A program made the translations under genes and the position numbers. Source: Actinomadura violacea (GTDB lineage Bacteria; Actinomycetota; Actinomycetes; Streptosporangiales; Streptosporangiaceae). From it: DNA of 64,000 nucleotides. The notes under the pieces were generated by a model. The model worked only from the letters and a program-made list of their open reading frames with translations, was not told the DNA's origin and did not search any database. The stretch's first letter is position 1; the number at the start of each line of letters is the position of its first letter. Shown piece by piece: positions 61,336 through 64,000 of the stretch. The DNA lies in NCBI RefSeq assembly GCF_017573465.1, contig NZ_JAGEPF010000015.1, positions 124,001 through 188,000 of the forward strand, read 5' to 3'.

Positions 61336-64000
<2,665 letters not shown>

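Overview
The window is very GC-rich, densely coded chromosomal DNA with GTG, ATG and occasional TTG starts, many ATGA/GTGA gene overlaps and long stem terminators without T-tracts. This is typical of a filamentous actinomycete. The 44-64 kb part carries the actinobacterial island CDP-alcohol phosphatidyltransferase / DUF881-Sbp-DUF881 / garA / ftsR / bifunctional nuclease / merR / gcvP, which runs parallel to the M. tuberculosis Rv1822-Rv1832 region. Genus-level placement (Actinomadura or another Streptosporangiales member) is inference only.

Left part (1-15.5 kb). A truncated LacI-type regulator lies at the edge. Next comes a leftward Liv-type amino-acid ABC importer (binding lipoprotein, LivH, a fused LivM-LivG polypeptide, LivF). 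Diverging from it are an ornithine cyclodeaminase/pyrroline-2-carboxylate reductase family gene, an XRE-cupin regulator and a tightly overlapping operon. That operon encodes a three-subunit FAD/[2Fe-2S] D-hydroxyproline dehydrogenase, a DHDPS-fold deaminase, a Cys/Cys proline-racemase-family epimerase, an APC permease and an alpha-ketoglutarate semialdehyde dehydrogenase. Together these match the complete route from trans-4-hydroxy-L-proline to alpha-ketoglutarate. Two copies of a near-identical palindrome (GTTCG-N6-CGAAC) sit in front of the regulator and of the operon, giving a candidate operator pair.

Middle part (15.5-38.3 kb). Mixed housekeeping and accessory genes follow: a SARP regulator, thioredoxin, cupin, a GabD1-like aldehyde dehydrogenase, an MFS exporter with a TTG start, a duplicated-domain hypothetical protein, acyl-CoA thioesterase II, glucose-6-phosphate isomerase and a two-EF-hand protein. 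A GntR-controlled ascorbate-type PTS (IIC, IIB, IIA) with a UPF0309 SIS-domain isomerase comes next. Then come three secreted or beta-helix proteins, an ABC-2 exporter operon ending in a secreted YncE-propeller/phosphoesterase protein, a metallophosphoesterase and a TetR regulator.

Right part (38.4-64 kb). thiC sits behind a TPP riboswitch, followed by a TrmO/TsaA-like protein, gdhA, an orphan NarL-type histidine kinase and a Nudix hydrolase. The conserved island then starts with the CDP-alcohol phosphatidyltransferase and a nucleotidyltransferase fused to a degenerate phosphomutase. It is interrupted by a block with a MOCOS-like PLP enzyme, an ABCG-type transporter and a MocR/LysE divergent pair carrying three exact copies of ATTGCACCGA. 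It then resumes with DUF881/Sbp/DUF881, garA, ftsR, nuclease and merR, followed by a flippase fused to a kinase-like domain that lacks catalytic residues. The window ends inside gcvP, preceded by a tandem glycine riboswitch. gcvH, found between DUF881 and garA in mycobacteria, is not there.
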